Below, piece by piece: positions 61,696-62,646 of a stretch of 62,646 nt of DNA. Below the pieces are notes generated by a model. The model was given only the letters and a program-made list of their open reading frames with translations. It was not told where the DNA came from and did no database searches. The stretch comes from Armatimonadota bacterium (GTDB lineage: Bacteria > Armatimonadota > DTGP01 > JAKQQT01). How positions within the stretch are numbered: the first letter of the stretch is position 1; each line of letters opens with the position of its first letter. The position numbers and the translations under genes are program-made. The stretch spans positions 1 to 62,646 of the forward strand of contig DASXVS010000072.1 in NCBI GenBank assembly GCA_036504095.1, in the 5' to 3' direction.

Positions 61696-62607
61696 ATGCA
61701 GAGCAGATTTGGAAAGATCGGAACGGTGCTCGTCGTGATGGGACTGACAGCAATCGCCGTGGGAATCGCCGTGGCGCAGGGCCCACGCGGTGGGGGGCGC
61801 CGCATGGGTCCAGGCATGGGTCGGCCCATGGGCGGCGGCCAGGTCATGACGGCGGCGAACGCTCCCGTTCAATCTCTGGAATCGGCGCTTAACCTGACAG
61901 CTGGCCAGAAAACGCAGATTCTGGCCATTCAGCAGGCGTTTCGCCAAGCTGTTCGCGAACAAATGCCTCCGCCGCCTGCTGACGGCAACGGCCCGCCTGA
62001 CCCCGCGACCATGAATGCGATGATGAAGAAGGTACAGGCGCTTGACAAGACATACAGCAACCAGGTCGTAGCGGTCCTGACTGCTGACCAGAATAAGCTC
62101 CTGACCCGCTTCCTTAACGATGCAAACGACTTTCGGCTGGTGCGCATTCCGCCTCCGGCGATCCCGCTTCTAAAACTCACGGACGATCAGCGGGCCAGCA
62201 TCCACGCCATCGCAGTGAAGGCCAGGACGGCCCTCGATGCGATCTTCAACCAAACGCCCAGTGACAATCAGATAGGACCGGATCGTGCCGCCATGGCGCA
62301 GATAACGCGCAGCGCCCACGAATCCGCGCTCGCCGTGCTGACCGCTGATCAAAAGGCGATTGTCGCCAAGTTCAATACCGGTCGCCCCGGCGGCCCGGAC
62401 GGCGGTCAGATGGGGCCGCCCGACGGCGGTCGCCGCGGTGGCCCTGGCGGCGGCGGCCGGATGGGCCCGCCTCCGGGTGGTCCTGATGGCGGACCGATAG
62501 GGCCTCCTCCGGGTGGACCTGACGACGGGCAGATGGGGCCTCCTCCGGGTGGTCCTGATGGCGGACCCGTGGGCCCGCCCCCGGGAGGAGACGGCGGCGG
62601 ATTCTAG
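61696..62607 (+). CDS. Secreted LTxxQ-motif (Spy/CpxP-like) protein with Gly/Pro-rich repeats
   Basis: 303 residues from the ATG at 61696, eight bases after GGAGG (the ATG at 61690 is too close to it). Signal peptide (about 1-28, AVAQ), a Gly/Met/Arg-rich segment, then two helical modules with four LTxxQ motifs: LTAGQKTQIL, LTADQNKLL, LTDDQRASI and LTADQKAIV, the hallmark of Spy/CpxP periplasmic chaperones. The last about 70 residues are Gly/Pro/Asp tandem repeats. It is divergent from an OmpR-type two-component pair, mirroring the cpxP-cpxRA layout. In Cpx, the chaperone-like protein inhibits its kinase; here that is inference. Confidence 0.82.
   Translation: MQSRFGKIGTVLVVMGLTAIAVGIAVAQGPRGGGRRMGPGMGRPMGGGQVMTAANAPVQSLESALNLTAGQKTQILAIQQAFRQAVREQMPPPPADGNGPPDPATMNAMMKKVQALDKTYSNQVVAVLTADQNKLLTRFLNDANDFRLVRIPPPAIPLLKLTDDQRASIHAIAVKARTALDAIFNQTPSDNQIGPDRAAMAQITRSAHESALAVLTADQKAIVAKFNTGRPGGPDGGQMGPPDGGRRGGPGGGGRMGPPPGGPDGGPIGPPPGGPDDGQMGPPPGGPDGGPVGPPPGGDGGGF
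62464..62595 (+). repeat. 36-bp tandem repeat encoding GPPPGGPDGGxx
   Basis: Three full 36-bp copies (62464-62499, 62500-62535, 62536-62571) and a partial fourth encode the 12-residue unit GPPPGGPD(G/D)G(P/Q)(I/M/V). Copies differ by a few substitutions. The array forms the extreme C-terminus of the LTxxQ protein. Confidence 0.9.
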
Positions 62608-62646
62608 CCAGCGCAGACTGGTTGAGCGAGAGGGGGGGGCCCCCAA

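Noticed and set aside
62630-62644. GGGGGGGGCCCCC at the window end, resembling the pst hairpin
   Set aside because: It is cut by the window edge, so a stem or terminator cannot be judged.
1-62646. Insertion sequences, prophage genes, attachment sites, CRISPR arrays, tRNA or rRNA genes
   Set aside because: No transposase or integrase motifs, no regular spacer repeats, and no tRNA- or rRNA-like stretches were recognised; I did not run a covariance-model search.

Overview
The window is GC-rich bacterial chromosome from a Gram-negative-type (diderm) organism, most likely Armatimonadota or a close relative. This placement is inferred from marker traits, not from a search: type IV pseudopilin-like secreted proteins with the [23 protein letters not shown]-type leader and a terminal (C/F)D(G/S)HV motif, an S-layer-homology (SLH) porin, dockerin-like protein tails, GH172/DUF2961 and DUF4855 proteins, a Cys-type sulfatase, and a tmk-darA-holB cluster of the Firmicutes type. 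I saw no rRNA, tRNA, CRISPR array, insertion sequence or phage genes. The genes look vertically inherited and densely packed.

Layout. 1-4.5 kb: the 3' end of an unrecognised gene with a strong terminator, then a minus-strand sigma-54 module (rpoN, a sensorless histidine kinase, an NtrC-type activator). 4.5-7 kb: a pseudopilin gene with an 11-C tract in its 5' part, and a secreted beta-helix protein. 7-11 kb: an HD-GYP/GGDEF protein and a hybrid kinase. 11.3-16.5 kb (minus): pfkB, two tatA, argS, an exported degenerate alkaline-phosphatase-like protein, and a YesL-like membrane protein. 16.7-20.5 kb: an ABC-2-like permease without its ATPase, and an unrecognised 680-residue protein. 20.5-23.3 kb: a divergent sulfatase and its radical-SAM maturase. 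23.4-26 kb: PRC-barrel protein, LolA-like protein, second pseudopilin. 26.2-33 kb (plus): Ycf45-like AAA protein, tmk, GH172 protein, darA, holB, gpsA. 33.3-40.1 kb: FG-GAP/dockerin protein, yebC, DUF4855/discoidin protein, M61 peptidase. 40.2-43.6 kb (minus): small proteins and a marR-nitroreductase-pirin operon.

43.7-53.3 kb is a complete phosphate-starvation region. On the minus strand lie a cupredoxin-like lipoprotein, phoR, phoB, pstS, pstC, pstA, pstB and phoU. Divergently lie an SLH/Porin_O_P outer-membrane porin and a second pstS-like gene. Two arrays of TTAA-centred repeats with an exact 11-bp period (cyanobacterial-type Pho boxes) sit in front of pstS and between the divergent arms. 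The simplest reading is one Pho regulon covering uptake from outer membrane to cytoplasm, wired through PhoR/PhoB.

53.3-62.6 kb: a large PAS/GAF hybrid kinase, PEP carboxylase, and a two-component pair facing a secreted LTxxQ (Spy/CpxP-like) protein. That 264-bp divergent region carries two inward-facing 11-bp-period direct repeats that look like response-regulator sites. The kinase's extracytoplasmic segment and the secreted protein share the same Gly/Pro/Asp-rich low-complexity composition.
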